A stretch of 64,000 nt of DNA from Nitrospirota bacterium (GTDB lineage: Bacteria; Nitrospirota; Nitrospiria; SBBL01; JAADHI01). The position numbers were made by a program, and so were the translations under genes. The notes beneath the pieces are model-generated. The model was not told the DNA's origin. It worked only from the letters and a program-made list of their open reading frames with translations, and made no database searches. The stretch covers positions 62,001 to 126,000 of the forward strand of contig JAJDBW010000025.1 in assembly GCA_029261155.1 (NCBI GenBank), written 5' to 3'. Below are positions 53,263 to 61,923 of this stretch, one piece after another (within the stretch, counting starts at the first letter, position 1; each line of letters begins with the position of its first letter).

Positions 53263-54474
53263 TTAACCCAAGCAATACAAGTACAAACGCAGACTAAAAG
53301 TTTGTAGAGATAAAGCGCCGCCCGTGCCCGTGCCCGAAGGACCGACTTTATAAAACTGAACCGACAGGTTGGTCCCGCTCACCGCGCTGATTGCGGCCCC
53401 GATAGTGATGGTCCGGTTGGGAGTGACGGTGGCATCGGAAAAGTGTCCGAGGCAAAGTCGCCCCGCCGTCGTGGACATATCCTGCCGGTAAAAGGGCGCC
53501 GCGCTCGTTCGGTAAGCCTGCGGGTAATGTCCGCGTTGCTCGAACGATCCCCTGAGATCGGCGAAACCCGAGGCACTGGCCCCGTAGTCCGCACTGGCCA
53601 AACGCCCCACCATACTTGCCACGCCCCAGACAAATTTTGGAACAAAGCCCAAGTCGGTCGTTCGAAGCGCGTTATGGGCGTCGGCCTGCGAAAAGGTCAC
53701 AAGGACGACCGATCGGTTATTGAACTCATAATCGGCCGCCGCGAAGGCCCCCAATTGCGCCAAGCTAACATTGTGTGGATTGTCTGTACGCGAGAGATGC
53801 GCCAGGGCGTCGTTTAAGGACAGAATGGTTTGGCGCAGATCCGTGATATTGCCAGCGGCAATCACTGCGGCACCCCCGACCCGTGCCAAGCGGGCCAGAC
53901 CGTAAAAGTTGTGTCCAGCCGTCGGGATCGGGACGGCTGAAGACCCTTCGACCACGCGCAGGGCCCACTCTCGTTTTGTTCGCACACAAGTCTCGACGCC
54001 GATGGCCGGATTCACCAAGTCCGCATCCTCGGTGGAATCGACTTCGCGCTCCCAGACATCAAGGTAGACCGTATCGGTCCGATTGCCTGCAGGTGTTGTG
54101 AGCGGAGGGATGGGATCGACGCCCCACTCGGCGGCAAGAGCCGCGTCGTTGTACAAGGCCTGGGCTGTGTAACGCAGATCGCTTTCGTTGAGGACATCCA
54201 TGCCTTCAACCAAGATCCGGCCCGTCCCTTCCGCCGTGCCGTCGCCGCCGCGAATTGACAGGTCGTTCGGATCGGCCACGGCCTGAATCTCGAAACCGTG
54301 GTTTCCGCTCGGGACACCGTTGCCGATAAACCATTTCAAAAAGGCCTGTAGTTCGTATTTGCGAATGTCTTCGAGTTCGTTCCAATCGGCATCCACAATC
54401 GGAACGCCCTGCTGAAGGCGAACACCGACATAGTGCTTTAAGCGATCGAACGTATCTCTGGAAAAATTACCCAT
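53263..54474 (-). CDS. DUF6519-like tail-associated protein
   Basis: A 403-residue protein. The N-terminus NFSRDTFDRLKHYVGVRLQQ followed by VDADWNELE closely follows the DUF6519 pattern ('..F.RDTFDP.KHY..V..QQGRV.LDADWNE') that I associate with contractile-injection-like loci. The middle has GNHGFEIQAV and GRILVEGMDVLNESD, a beta-rich region typical of particle appendages. The C-terminus (RTITIGAAISAVSGTNLSVQ) is beta strand. Located between the paired appendage gene at 54516 and the Ig-like gene. No catalytic motif seen. Family assignment from memory. Confidence 0.7.
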   Translation of the reverse strand: MGNFSRDTFDRLKHYVGVRLQQGVPIVDADWNELEDIRKYELQAFLKWFIGNGVPSGNHGFEIQAVADPNDLSIRGGDGTAEGTGRILVEGMDVLNESDLRYTAQALYNDAALAAEWGVDPIPPLTTPAGNRTDTVYLDVWEREVDSTEDADLVNPAIGVETCVRTKREWALRVVEGSSAVPIPTAGHNFYGLARLARVGGAAVIAAGNITDLRQTILSLNDALAHLSRTDNPHNVSLAQLGAFAAADYEFNNRSVVLVTFSQADAHNALRTTDLGFVPKFVWGVASMVGRLASADYGASASGFADLRGSFEQRGHYPQAYRTSAAPFYRQDMSTTAGRLCLGHFSDATVTPNRTITIGAAISAVSGTNLSVQFYKVGPSGTGTGGALSLQTFSLRLYLYCLG

Positions 54475-54515
54475 AATGCCTCCTCTTTTCTGTCCTGTAT
54501 AAATACTGCATTGAA

Positions 54516-55046
54516 TTAAAAATAAAGCCGGATCACGCGAATGAGTGTGGATGATTCATCCTTGTGCAGCACCGGATGCCGGATGGTGTTGATCAAAATG
54601 TCCTCCCCGTTTAAGCTTCCGAAAAGTCCAAACTCCCTCAAGGGATAGCTGCTTGCCGCTGCGATCGGCGTGGGATAGCCGGGATTTAAGGTTGCGGTAA
54701 TCTGCAAACGGCTGCTGGGTCCGGTGACCACTTGGTCGTTGGCGTCGAGATAGACGACATCCAGTTCCGCGAAAGGAATGGGTGGATTGAAGCGATTTAC
54801 CAGGGCCGTCGTCGCAGAGGGACTCGCCGCCGGAACCCCCTCGCTGTCCCAAGCGGCATCGCCCTGCCCCACGGCCAGCCCGGCGATGCCGCCCGCCGTC
54901 TCGTTTGTCATAAATCCGGCGAGCAACAAACGGCAACCGTCCAAAATAGTATTGCTCCGCCAGCCGCTGTCGCGGCGCAAACGGCCGCCCGCGCCATAGA
55001 GCGTGTCACGATAGATGCCTTGTATCCTTCCTGAAATGCCTTTCAC
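54516..55046 (-). CDS. Short appendage-like protein, paralogue of the 50649 gene
   Basis: A 176-residue protein matching the N-terminal domain of the protein encoded at 50649-51620, without its C-terminal extension. Shared landmarks are GRIQGIYRDTLYG, DSGWRSNTILDGC, LAVGQGDAAWDSEG, DVVYLDANDQVVTGPSSRLQ and YPLREFGLFGSLNGEDI. Starts three bases after the gpI-like gene stop, so probably translated with it. Predicted structural particle component; receptor-binding or fibre attachment is inference. Confidence 0.6.
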   Translation of the reverse strand: MKGISGRIQGIYRDTLYGAGGRLRRDSGWRSNTILDGCRLLLAGFMTNETAGGIAGLAVGQGDAAWDSEGVPAASPSATTALVNRFNPPIPFAELDVVYLDANDQVVTGPSSRLQITATLNPGYPTPIAAASSYPLREFGLFGSLNGEDILINTIRHPVLHKDESSTLIRVIRLYF

Positions 55047-55049
55047 CGC

Positions 55050-57551
55050 CTATCCCTCTCCTTCCGTCACCACTTCCGTGAAACCTTCTTCCAACCCGCC
55101 GACTTCCTCCGGAATGGTCCCATCGAAACCTAAATCGCCGAGCACCTTTTGCGGATAGACGGCAGGATAATCGCTGGTATAAATCAGCTCCTTATAAATC
55201 GCCGCTTCGAAGATAAAGACCGCGCGGATTTGTATGGGTAAAAATTCCCTGAGAATACGCTCGATCATGGTTTGGTTTTGTGCAATCTTCGAGGTATCTT
55301 CCGTATCAGGGGTCAGATAAAGCCCGATGGTATCCCGAGCGTACCAGGTTTCCGGGCCGGGCCTGCCGGCCGGGCCAGTGTCGTAACTATAGGTTTGAAA
55401 ATCGTCATAGCTGCCGTGCAGAACCAACTTGGCAAGATTTTTTGTATCGACGGATGTTGTGCCCGAATAGCGTAGATCGACGGTTTCGGTTGCACCGTAG
55501 ACCTCGCTTGCGTACCCAAGAGGTGCATTGCCGTGGTAAGACAAGCGGGTCACGCCGTCAATTAAAAAGGGCAGTGGGTCGCGTTCGGAATAGGGATTGT
55601 CCGTAATCTGCATCACGTTATCCAGCGTGGGCACGGGCGTATCCTGCAGGGTGGCCCGCCAAATGGACCAGCTTTGATTCCGGTTGGAACTCCAATAGAG
55701 TTCGATTTCGCCCGCGTTGTTGAAAAAAAGCGCCGGTTCACGGTCTTGATCGTCCGCTGTTGGTTTCGGCACAGTGAAAACCGGACTCCAGTCTGGTGGT
55801 CGATTGATATACCAGGTGAGCAGATTGTTGACGACGGGTAACACGCTGGTATCAACCGTGAGGTGATCCGGCGTGGCCAGACTCCAGGAATGAAACCAGG
55901 TAAAGGCGTCCGGATCGATGTTTTCGGCAAAGCGATAGGCAATCTCCCAGCGGCTTTGACCCGGCACGCCCGTCGGCACCTTTCGGCTCCAAAAAACCCA
56001 GATCTTCGGCAGGCCATTTGTGGTGGAAGTGCCCGGCTGAAAAAAGACGAAGAGATCGGTCTGTACGACGGGATCGTTTTCTTCATCAAAGGGAAAGGTG
56101 TGCGCCGCCGGAATGTTCCAGGCATTGTTTTCTTCCCGGAGATACTTTAATACCCATTTCCCCCCCGTTTTTTCGAGCCAAAATAGCCAAAGATGATTTG
56201 TGTGATCGATGAGGGTAAAGGGCCGCTTCCTCGCCGTTGCCGCATCGCCAAAAACCTGGGGCGCAGACCACACACCTGCCTGATGGTTTTGATAGTGCAC
56301 TTGGTGGCTTTCTGTTTTTGCATCGTAGCTGTCCCAATAGACCCAAAGGGTATCGCCCTTGACCCCCGCGGAGGGATGCTTGTCGATACGGGAGCCATTG
56401 GTGAGGCGATGGCTTGGCGCCCAGCGATAAACATCCAATTGCCCTGTGCCCGGCAGAATGGTGTAACGTTGGTGATTTTCACGATCCCGGACGAGCCATT
56501 CGTCCTCGTTCTTGATAATGAGGGCCTTAAGCGACAAAGGGTGTCCAGCCTCTTCGAAGGCTTGCTGGAGCGCAAAGGTCATGGTCTCTTTATTCAGAGT
56601 CTCTTCGAAGTGCGATGTGATATGGAAGGACGACAATGTTTTGGTCCAAATATCCCAGCGGCCGTTTCGAAGGGTGTGAAAGAAAAACCAGCGCGTCCCG
56701 CCCTGATCGACGACCGTGGAGGGCCGTCCGTCGTAGGCAAAACCGAGGGAATAGGGTTCAATCGCCTTCGACCAATCACCGGGGCTGCGCTCCCGCCGCA
56801 CCCAGATGTTCAGCCGCTCAGCCTGATTGCTGCGGGCCACGTTATGCACGAATTCCTTCGCCCGGCTTTCCCAACCCAGGATGCGCTTCACCGTGGCCTC
56901 GACGGAGGGAATCAGGCCGATGGTTTGATAGACCGAAACGGCGTCTCGCAGCTCATTGCGTTGCCCGTCCAATTCCAGGCGGTGATCGGTTTTCCAGGCA
57001 ATCCACTTCGCCAGTAAGGGCAAGAGCGCACCGTCGACGGTTTGGATGTCGACCAAATCGGGAATGGTTTTGGCCAGGCTGACAAACTGGTCGAGCTGCC
57101 CGCCTGGCAAATCAAGGAAGCGCCGGAGCTGCCCGCGCTCTTGGTCTTCAGCCGTCATGCCCGGTGGAATGCTCAAAGGACGTTTTGTGTCGTAGCGGTG
57201 ATAAATCCCCGGCAACAAGTCAGCCATTTGTCCGGCCATGTTGTAAGGGCCGGTCGCCAGGGCCGATACGCGGTTTGCTTTATCGATCTCGTATTCCGGC
57301 GGATCGTTTCGATAGGGAAAGAGGCTGTAATAATAAACTGTTTCGGACTTGAGCTCTTTATCCTCGATTGTTTTTAAATCGAGTCCGTCTGTGACTAGGT
57401 CTCCGTCTTCGGGAGAAGTCGGAAAGGTTTGCGTGCGGCGCATAATCCGCATGCCCGGATAGAGCGAGGCCTCCGGATTCTCCCAGCGCAGATCGATCCG
57501 GTTCCCTTCGGGTCGGGCCTCGGCGGTAATTTGTGTCAAACGCAAACTCAC
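55050..57551 (-). CDS. Fn3/gpI-like tail protein fused to beta-propeller-like region
   Basis: An 833-residue particle protein. Residues 1-95 resemble a fibronectin type-III domain (ITAEARPEGNRIDLRWENPE). Residues about 105-250 resemble the P2 gpI-type baseplate protein: MADLLPGIYHRYD, GQLRRFLDLPGGQLDQFVSL and LPLLAKWIAWKTDHRLELDG. About 270-650 has repeated short beta strands with W-F-F/W-L-F blocks (RWFFFHTLRNGRWDIWTKTL, LWLFWLEKTGGKWVLKYLR), consistent with a propeller or sugar-binding platform. The C-terminus includes ERILREFLPIQIRAVFIFEA, gpI-like. It overlaps the baseplate J gene by four bases. The large insertion is unusual for a gpI protein. Confidence 0.75.
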   Translation of the reverse strand: MSLRLTQITAEARPEGNRIDLRWENPEASLYPGMRIMRRTQTFPTSPEDGDLVTDGLDLKTIEDKELKSETVYYYSLFPYRNDPPEYEIDKANRVSALATGPYNMAGQMADLLPGIYHRYDTKRPLSIPPGMTAEDQERGQLRRFLDLPGGQLDQFVSLAKTIPDLVDIQTVDGALLPLLAKWIAWKTDHRLELDGQRNELRDAVSVYQTIGLIPSVEATVKRILGWESRAKEFVHNVARSNQAERLNIWVRRERSPGDWSKAIEPYSLGFAYDGRPSTVVDQGGTRWFFFHTLRNGRWDIWTKTLSSFHITSHFEETLNKETMTFALQQAFEEAGHPLSLKALIIKNEDEWLVRDRENHQRYTILPGTGQLDVYRWAPSHRLTNGSRIDKHPSAGVKGDTLWVYWDSYDAKTESHQVHYQNHQAGVWSAPQVFGDAATARKRPFTLIDHTNHLWLFWLEKTGGKWVLKYLREENNAWNIPAAHTFPFDEENDPVVQTDLFVFFQPGTSTTNGLPKIWVFWSRKVPTGVPGQSRWEIAYRFAENIDPDAFTWFHSWSLATPDHLTVDTSVLPVVNNLLTWYINRPPDWSPVFTVPKPTADDQDREPALFFNNAGEIELYWSSNRNQSWSIWRATLQDTPVPTLDNVMQITDNPYSERDPLPFLIDGVTRLSYHGNAPLGYASEVYGATETVDLRYSGTTSVDTKNLAKLVLHGSYDDFQTYSYDTGPAGRPGPETWYARDTIGLYLTPDTEDTSKIAQNQTMIERILREFLPIQIRAVFIFEAAIYKELIYTSDYPAVYPQKVLGDLGFDGTIPEEVGGLEEGFTEVVTEGEG

Positions 57552-59104
57552 TGGCTGCCCCCCGAAGTCCTTACCTTCGCACCCTTGGTGTAGTCCGTTT
57601 CCCCGGCGGGGATTTCTGGAATTTCGTTAGAGCCCAGGACGATCTTCCCGTCCACATGAATCGTTGCGGCTGCTTCATCAACGCGTCGAAACTCGGAAAT
57701 GTTGACGCCCTTGACCCCGTCGATGGCCTCAATGGCCTCATAGAATTTACTGAGATAGAGAATCTGCGCGAAATCGACTGCATCGAAGGCGAGCAGGGCC
57801 GCGACGGCGTCCTGTACCTTTTCCTTGATTTCGTCTGCAGAATAATAACTTTCAACATCCACTTCCGCCGTGACATAGATTTGCACATAGTCCACGTCCT
57901 GGATTTCAATCAGGGTGGATACAGGGCGTTTGTCCTCAAAATAGGCGAGCAGGTTGGCCTCAAGCACATCACTGACGTGACCACCCCCTTGCGGCGCGAT
58001 GAAGAGGGTAACGGTATTCCAATTTGTTCCTTCGGCGCGAACCTTGCCGACGCCGGTGAACTCCAGCGCAAGCGCTTCATAGTCATCTTGCGTGACGGCC
58101 CGCTTTAAGGAACGGAATACACTCGGCGCGTGACGCACGGCGTCTGCAATGGTTTCCCGTTCCGCCCCGCCGGTGGCTGCGCCGGGGTTTGTGACCTTGG
58201 CGCCGACCAGGGTCAGTTGCGGGGCATCGACGATGGTTTGGATGCTGCCCGCGAGCACATTGCCCTTTAATCCGCCGCCAATGCGGTAGGTCACGCGGAT
58301 TTCCGTCCCCGGCGCCGGAATGGCCCCGAAGTCTCCGTCGCCGAAGGTCACCGTTGCCTGATCGTGCTCGTCGATCTCAATGATGTAGTCTTGTTGTCCC
58401 TCCCGGCTGAAGGACAGGCTGTCTTGCAGACGCCACTCGTCGATCACGCCGCCCAAATCGCTTAAGACGATCACGTCTTTTTGAATCTGCTGGCCCTGGC
58501 CCAGTGACCGCAAGATCAGACTCGCATGGGTGAGGGGATAGCGCTGATTTGCACGACCGTCCGAGACGCCGAGGATCTCGTCTTCGACCAGCAGTCCCTC
58601 CTCAATGGGAATATTTTCAATGGTTTTTTTTCCGCCGCTGGCCGTCAAGGTGCTGCAATCAATTTCCATTGCCACTTCACGGGTATACTCGAAGCGGACG
58701 CTGGGGCTGTCTTGCTGGCTCTTCGTGGCGAAGGCATCGCCTTTTTGGAGGGTAATGATATCATTACAGGCCTCGGGCACGGTGAGCGTCAGCGCGGCTG
58801 AGGCCGGAGCGGCGGTGGCCAGCTTGTAACCGATGAGGCGCAGGTGCTGAATGATGCTCCGGCGTGTCTGGGCCGTGTTTAAAAAACTTTCGTTGACGGC
58901 GCGGTCTTGGTAGTAGCTGAGAATGTCACCCATGTGGGCGAAGAGTTCTAGCAAGACCCGTCCGAAGTCGGCCTCGTTTTCGTACTCCTTCCACTCTGGC
59001 AATTTTGTCGGAATCAAGTCCTGCATCGACTTGAGCAGGCTATCGTAATCCCGTGCCATGTAATCGACTGCCGTCCGTCCGTCCGTTTTTTTAATCTCCG
59101 CCAT
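57548..59104 (-). CDS. Baseplate J-like wedge protein
   Basis: Structural baseplate wedge component, 518 residues. Typical opening: DYMARDYDSLLKSMQDLIPT with FGRVLLELFAHMGDILSYYQ and LIGYKLATAAPASAAL, then GTEIRVTYRIGGGLKGNVLAG and VRHAPSVFRSLKRAVTQDDYEALAL, the hallmark of the family. The second half (VEVDVESYYSADEI to VKGVNISEF) matches the rest of gpJ/gp6-type wedges. Four-base overlap with the gpI-like gene downstream. Preceded by a 180-base gap with REP-like palindromes. Confidence 0.9.
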   Translation of the reverse strand: MAEIKKTDGRTAVDYMARDYDSLLKSMQDLIPTKLPEWKEYENEADFGRVLLELFAHMGDILSYYQDRAVNESFLNTAQTRRSIIQHLRLIGYKLATAAPASAALTLTVPEACNDIITLQKGDAFATKSQQDSPSVRFEYTREVAMEIDCSTLTASGGKKTIENIPIEEGLLVEDEILGVSDGRANQRYPLTHASLILRSLGQGQQIQKDVIVLSDLGGVIDEWRLQDSLSFSREGQQDYIIEIDEHDQATVTFGDGDFGAIPAPGTEIRVTYRIGGGLKGNVLAGSIQTIVDAPQLTLVGAKVTNPGAATGGAERETIADAVRHAPSVFRSLKRAVTQDDYEALALEFTGVGKVRAEGTNWNTVTLFIAPQGGGHVSDVLEANLLAYFEDKRPVSTLIEIQDVDYVQIYVTAEVDVESYYSADEIKEKVQDAVAALLAFDAVDFAQILYLSKFYEAIEAIDGVKGVNISEFRRVDEAAATIHVDGKIVLGSNEIPEIPAGETDYTKGAKVRTSGGSQ

Positions 59105-59127
59105 GGTTTTTCCTTTTATTTAAAAAG

Positions 59128-59275
59128 CCCCCAATCCCCTCTTTTACTTCCCCCTTTGACAAAGGGGGACTGAGGGGGATTTCGCTTCTGCCTTGTTTTC
59201 ATTGGTTGCCTTATTTTAAATTTTTGCCCCTTTTAAATCCCCCTTGCCCCCTTTTCCAAAGGGGGTAAAAAGCAA
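59128..59275. repeat. REP-like palindrome doublet 2
   Basis: Two related palindromic units in opposite orientation: 59128-59182 (CCCCCTTTGACAAAGGGGG core, flanked by CCCCTCTTTTAC and GAGGGGGATTT) and 59235-59275 (AAATCCCCCTTGCCCCC, then TTCCAAAGGGGG). The pair has the same layout as doublet 1 at 52499-52620. Confidence 0.72.
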
Positions 59276-59284
59276 AGGCGATCA

Positions 59285-59659
59285 TTACTTGAAATGAATG
59301 CGTACCAATTTTTTCGACAAATCTGTTTTCTTCGTGTAGGCAATTTCAATCGTAATCGTCTCTTCTTCTGATGTGACATCCACGCCGTTCACAATAATAT
59401 CGTCGGCCAACCAACGGGTCAGGGCCTGTCCCACGGTAAATTCCATGGCAGAGGCCAGGATGCTGTTGTTGGGTTCAAAGACGAGGTTGAACAGCCCGCA
59501 GCCAAAGGTCGGCATGTTCACCCGCTCGCCCGGCGCGGTGAAGAGCACTTGAATAATGCGTCCCCGAATCGCGTCGTCGCCACCGCTGGCGCTGATGTGT
59601 CCCCTTGCGTCAACACCGAAAGGAAAGCCGAAGCTGTCTTTTTCAACGATCATTTTCAT
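59285..59659 (-). CDS. gp25/gpW-like baseplate wedge protein
   Basis: Small baseplate component of 124 residues, similar to T4 gp25 and P2 gpW. The family landmarks are DDAIRGRIIQVLFTAPGERV followed by NMPTFGCGLFNLVFEPNN. Strongly conserved among contractile injection systems. Located between the small unknown gene and the baseplate J gene. Its product joins the wedge to the sheath. Confidence 0.9.
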   Translation of the reverse strand: MKMIVEKDSFGFPFGVDARGHISASGGDDAIRGRIIQVLFTAPGERVNMPTFGCGLFNLVFEPNNSILASAMEFTVGQALTRWLADDIIVNGVDVTSEEETITIEIAYTKKTDLSKKLVRIHFK

Positions 59660-59669
59660 CTCTCTTCAG

Positions 59670-59978
59670 CTAGGCCACCCGGCCTGTGCCGTCGTTGCTC
59701 TGAGTAAAGGTCACGTTGCTTTGCGTCGCCGCGCTCCCCGACACCGTGGCGTTGATATTGCCCTTGGTTTGAACTCCCTTGATTTCCATGTTGGCCGAAA
59801 TGTGATCGATAACGCCCTTCGAAATGGCGTAGGCCAATTGCTTCCAACTGTCCTGAATTTTTGCCAAGTCCGCCGGGGGCAGATCAGACAGGGGCGGAGA
59901 GAGGATCGCATTCATCTGATCGTAGACGGCCTTGGTCATCCCCGAGGTCGCCGTTTTGCTTCCGATTTGCAGTGCCAT
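59670..59978 (-). CDS. Small CIS-cluster protein of unknown function
   Basis: A 102-residue protein in a tightly packed run, one base after the spike gene and ten before the gp25-like gene. It is not a PAAR protein: it lacks the PAAR repeats and is Ser/Thr/Asn rich at the C-terminus (NINATVSGSAATQSNVTFTQ). The N-terminal half is helical (MALQIGSKTATSGMTKAVYD; LAYAISKGVIDHI). Its slot near the spike suggests a structural or chaperone role. No family recognised. Confidence 0.55.
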   Translation of the reverse strand: MALQIGSKTATSGMTKAVYDQMNAILSPPLSDLPPADLAKIQDSWKQLAYAISKGVIDHISANMEIKGVQTKGNINATVSGSAATQSNVTFTQSNDGTGRVA

Positions 59979-59979
59979 A

Positions 59980-60798
59980 TTATTTCACCTTATTCGTTAA
60001 GGAAAGCGCGGGATCGAGCACCAAAGGCGCGCCGGGAACGGGCGGCGTGGTTGGCGCGCCCAAATTGCCCGTGTGCATGTGCGTCGCAAAGGTGCCGTTA
60101 ATCCAGGTATCCAGCGCCGTTTTGAGTTGATTGCCCAGGACGAGCGGTTCGCTTGCCCCGTCGCCGACTTTAATACTGCTGCTTTTAATCGTCACGCTAG
60201 AACTGTCCATGGTGATGACGTTTCCGTTTTTATCCTCGATGACAATGCCGCTGCTATCGAGGGTGACCGTGTTTCCGTTCTTGCCGTCTGTTATTTTGAT
60301 GCCGTCTTGATTGAGGATCACGACCTGTCCATTGACCGCCTCGACGATGGATACCCGCTCGTCCCCATCGGCGTCTTCCAATTGAATGGTATGGCCCTTG
60401 AGGGTCTTGATGATCTTGCTTGTCGGCGGCGATTGGACGCTGCCTTCTTCCGCGCCCTCGGCATCGTTCGGTTTCGGCAGCTCGCTTTCCCCGCCCGGCT
60501 TGCTCCAATAGCTGCCGACCCAAATTGGGAATTCTAAATCGCCTTCCTCAAATTCGACCCAAACACCCGCATCGACTTCCGGGATAAACAAAAAACCTTG
60601 ATTCGCCGCGCCACCATAGGGGACGCAGGGCGTCGCCCAGCCAGTCACGACTTCTTTGCCCAGCACACTGGGGACGCTGAGTTTCAGCCGTCCGAGGTTT
60701 TCGGGATCGGCCTTGTCCACAACAATGCCTCGGTATTTCCCGTAAAATCGGGTCTCCATTTTTTGAATGAGTTTGGCGACGACCTGATCTAAACTCAC
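59980..60798 (-). CDS. gpV/VgrG C-terminal-like spike protein
   Basis: Particle tip protein of 272 residues. The N-terminal OB-fold has FYGKYRGIVVDKADPENLGR, followed by WATPCVPYGGAANQGFLFIP and VWVEFEEGDLEFPIWVGSYW, the gpV/gp5 hallmark. The middle has the repeated strand pattern of a triple beta-helix (GNTVTLDSSGIVIEDKNGNV, VTIKSSSIKVGDG), the membrane-piercing needle. The C-terminal tail is Pro rich. It overlaps the gpD-like gene by four bases; in many other systems gpD and gpV are fused as VgrG. Confidence 0.88.
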   Translation of the reverse strand: MSLDQVVAKLIQKMETRFYGKYRGIVVDKADPENLGRLKLSVPSVLGKEVVTGWATPCVPYGGAANQGFLFIPEVDAGVWVEFEEGDLEFPIWVGSYWSKPGGESELPKPNDAEGAEEGSVQSPPTSKIIKTLKGHTIQLEDADGDERVSIVEAVNGQVVILNQDGIKITDGKNGNTVTLDSSGIVIEDKNGNVITMDSSSVTIKSSSIKVGDGASEPLVLGNQLKTALDTWINGTFATHMHTGNLGAPTTPPVPGAPLVLDPALSLTNKVK

Positions 60799-61913
60799 AA
60801 CAATCCCCCCAGGCCTCCGGATTCTCCAGAAAAATCCTCAGCACCGGTCGGTGCGAGGCCGTTGCGTTTCACTTTAAAGCTTTGTGTATACCCCTCCGAG
60901 CCAAAGGCATGGGTCACGCGGCAGACATAATAGACCCCGCTATGTGTTTCCCCCAGGCCCTTGATCGTCACGGTGCGGCGCGGTTTTAAGACATGGCCGT
61001 ATTCGTTCGCGGCGATCTCTCCTTCTCCGGTCACAAACCATTCGCCTTCGTGAAACAGTCCCTGGCAAAGGGCCGTCATCTCCGGATTGCCCGTCGCGGT
61101 GTTCATGCCGATCACGGCCTTGCCGGCTGACATTCCCGCCCCAAGAAAAGCGGTTCCGTTTACGCTACCCAAAGGCGTCTGCAAGCTGGATTCCACGACA
61201 GCCTCCAACACCTCCTTGCTACTACGGTCGATTTGATACATGGTCACATTGCTCGGCGTCAGGGCGTTGACCTCGATGGAAAACGAAGACACGCTGGTTT
61301 CGTCGCCAAAATGTACAGCCAGAACGGGCTGCGGGGCTTCGTCGATTTGCGGCGGACGGAAGTAGCCGCTTGTGCCCTCCACATAACATTCGTAGCCGTT
61401 TCGCAAAGCCAGGCGTTTTAAAAATTGAATATCGGTTTCCCGTTGGATGATTGTTGAAATGGCCTCGTCGTGAATCACGGCAGTGTCTTCCGTTTCCGCC
61501 GAGAAGCCATAGCGTCCGAAGATTTCTGCGGCAATGTCACTGTCTTTTTTGTCGGGCCAGTCCTTCAGTTTTTCTTCCCGGTCCATTAGCACGCTGCCGT
61601 CCATGCCCCAAATCTCCAAAAAACACTCAGTGCGCTCTGGCGCAAAATGAGGTTTGAGGTGTGTGATATATCCCGTAATCAAGTCGTCGAGTTCGTCCTC
61701 GAAACCTGCTGAAATCGTCACTTCCTTCCAAAGTTGCAGGCGTTCGTCTTCGAGATAATTCCAAATTCCGTCGGTGTCTTGCGTGAGGGTCAACTTTATC
61801 CGAAACATGCCAGCCAAGCTGTCGTCCAATTCCACCTCGAAGCCGCTTAGGTCGGAATAGAGGTCTTCCGCCTCTTCCCCCTCAATCGTGATCGAAAAAT
61901 TTTCAGCTTGCAT
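60795..61913 (-). CDS. gpD/VgrG N-terminal-like hub protein
   Basis: Baseplate hub component of 372 residues, of the phage late control gene D / VgrG N-terminal family. Landmarks are FRIKLTLTQDTDGIWNYLED, WKEVTISAGFEDELDDLITG, DIAAEIFGRYGFSAETEDT, TIIQRETDIQFLKRLALRNG and YYVCRVTHAFGSEGY. Forms the trimer carrying the spike. Tight packing: ten bases after the LysM-type gene stop and a four-base overlap with the spike gene. Confidence 0.88.
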   Translation of the reverse strand: MQAENFSITIEGEEAEDLYSDLSGFEVELDDSLAGMFRIKLTLTQDTDGIWNYLEDERLQLWKEVTISAGFEDELDDLITGYITHLKPHFAPERTECFLEIWGMDGSVLMDREEKLKDWPDKKDSDIAAEIFGRYGFSAETEDTAVIHDEAISTIIQRETDIQFLKRLALRNGYECYVEGTSGYFRPPQIDEAPQPVLAVHFGDETSVSSFSIEVNALTPSNVTMYQIDRSSKEVLEAVVESSLQTPLGSVNGTAFLGAGMSAGKAVIGMNTATGNPEMTALCQGLFHEGEWFVTGEGEIAANEYGHVLKPRRTVTIKGLGETHSGVYYVCRVTHAFGSEGYTQSFKVKRNGLAPTGAEDFSGESGGLGGLL

Positions 61914-61923
61914 GTGAGGCTCT

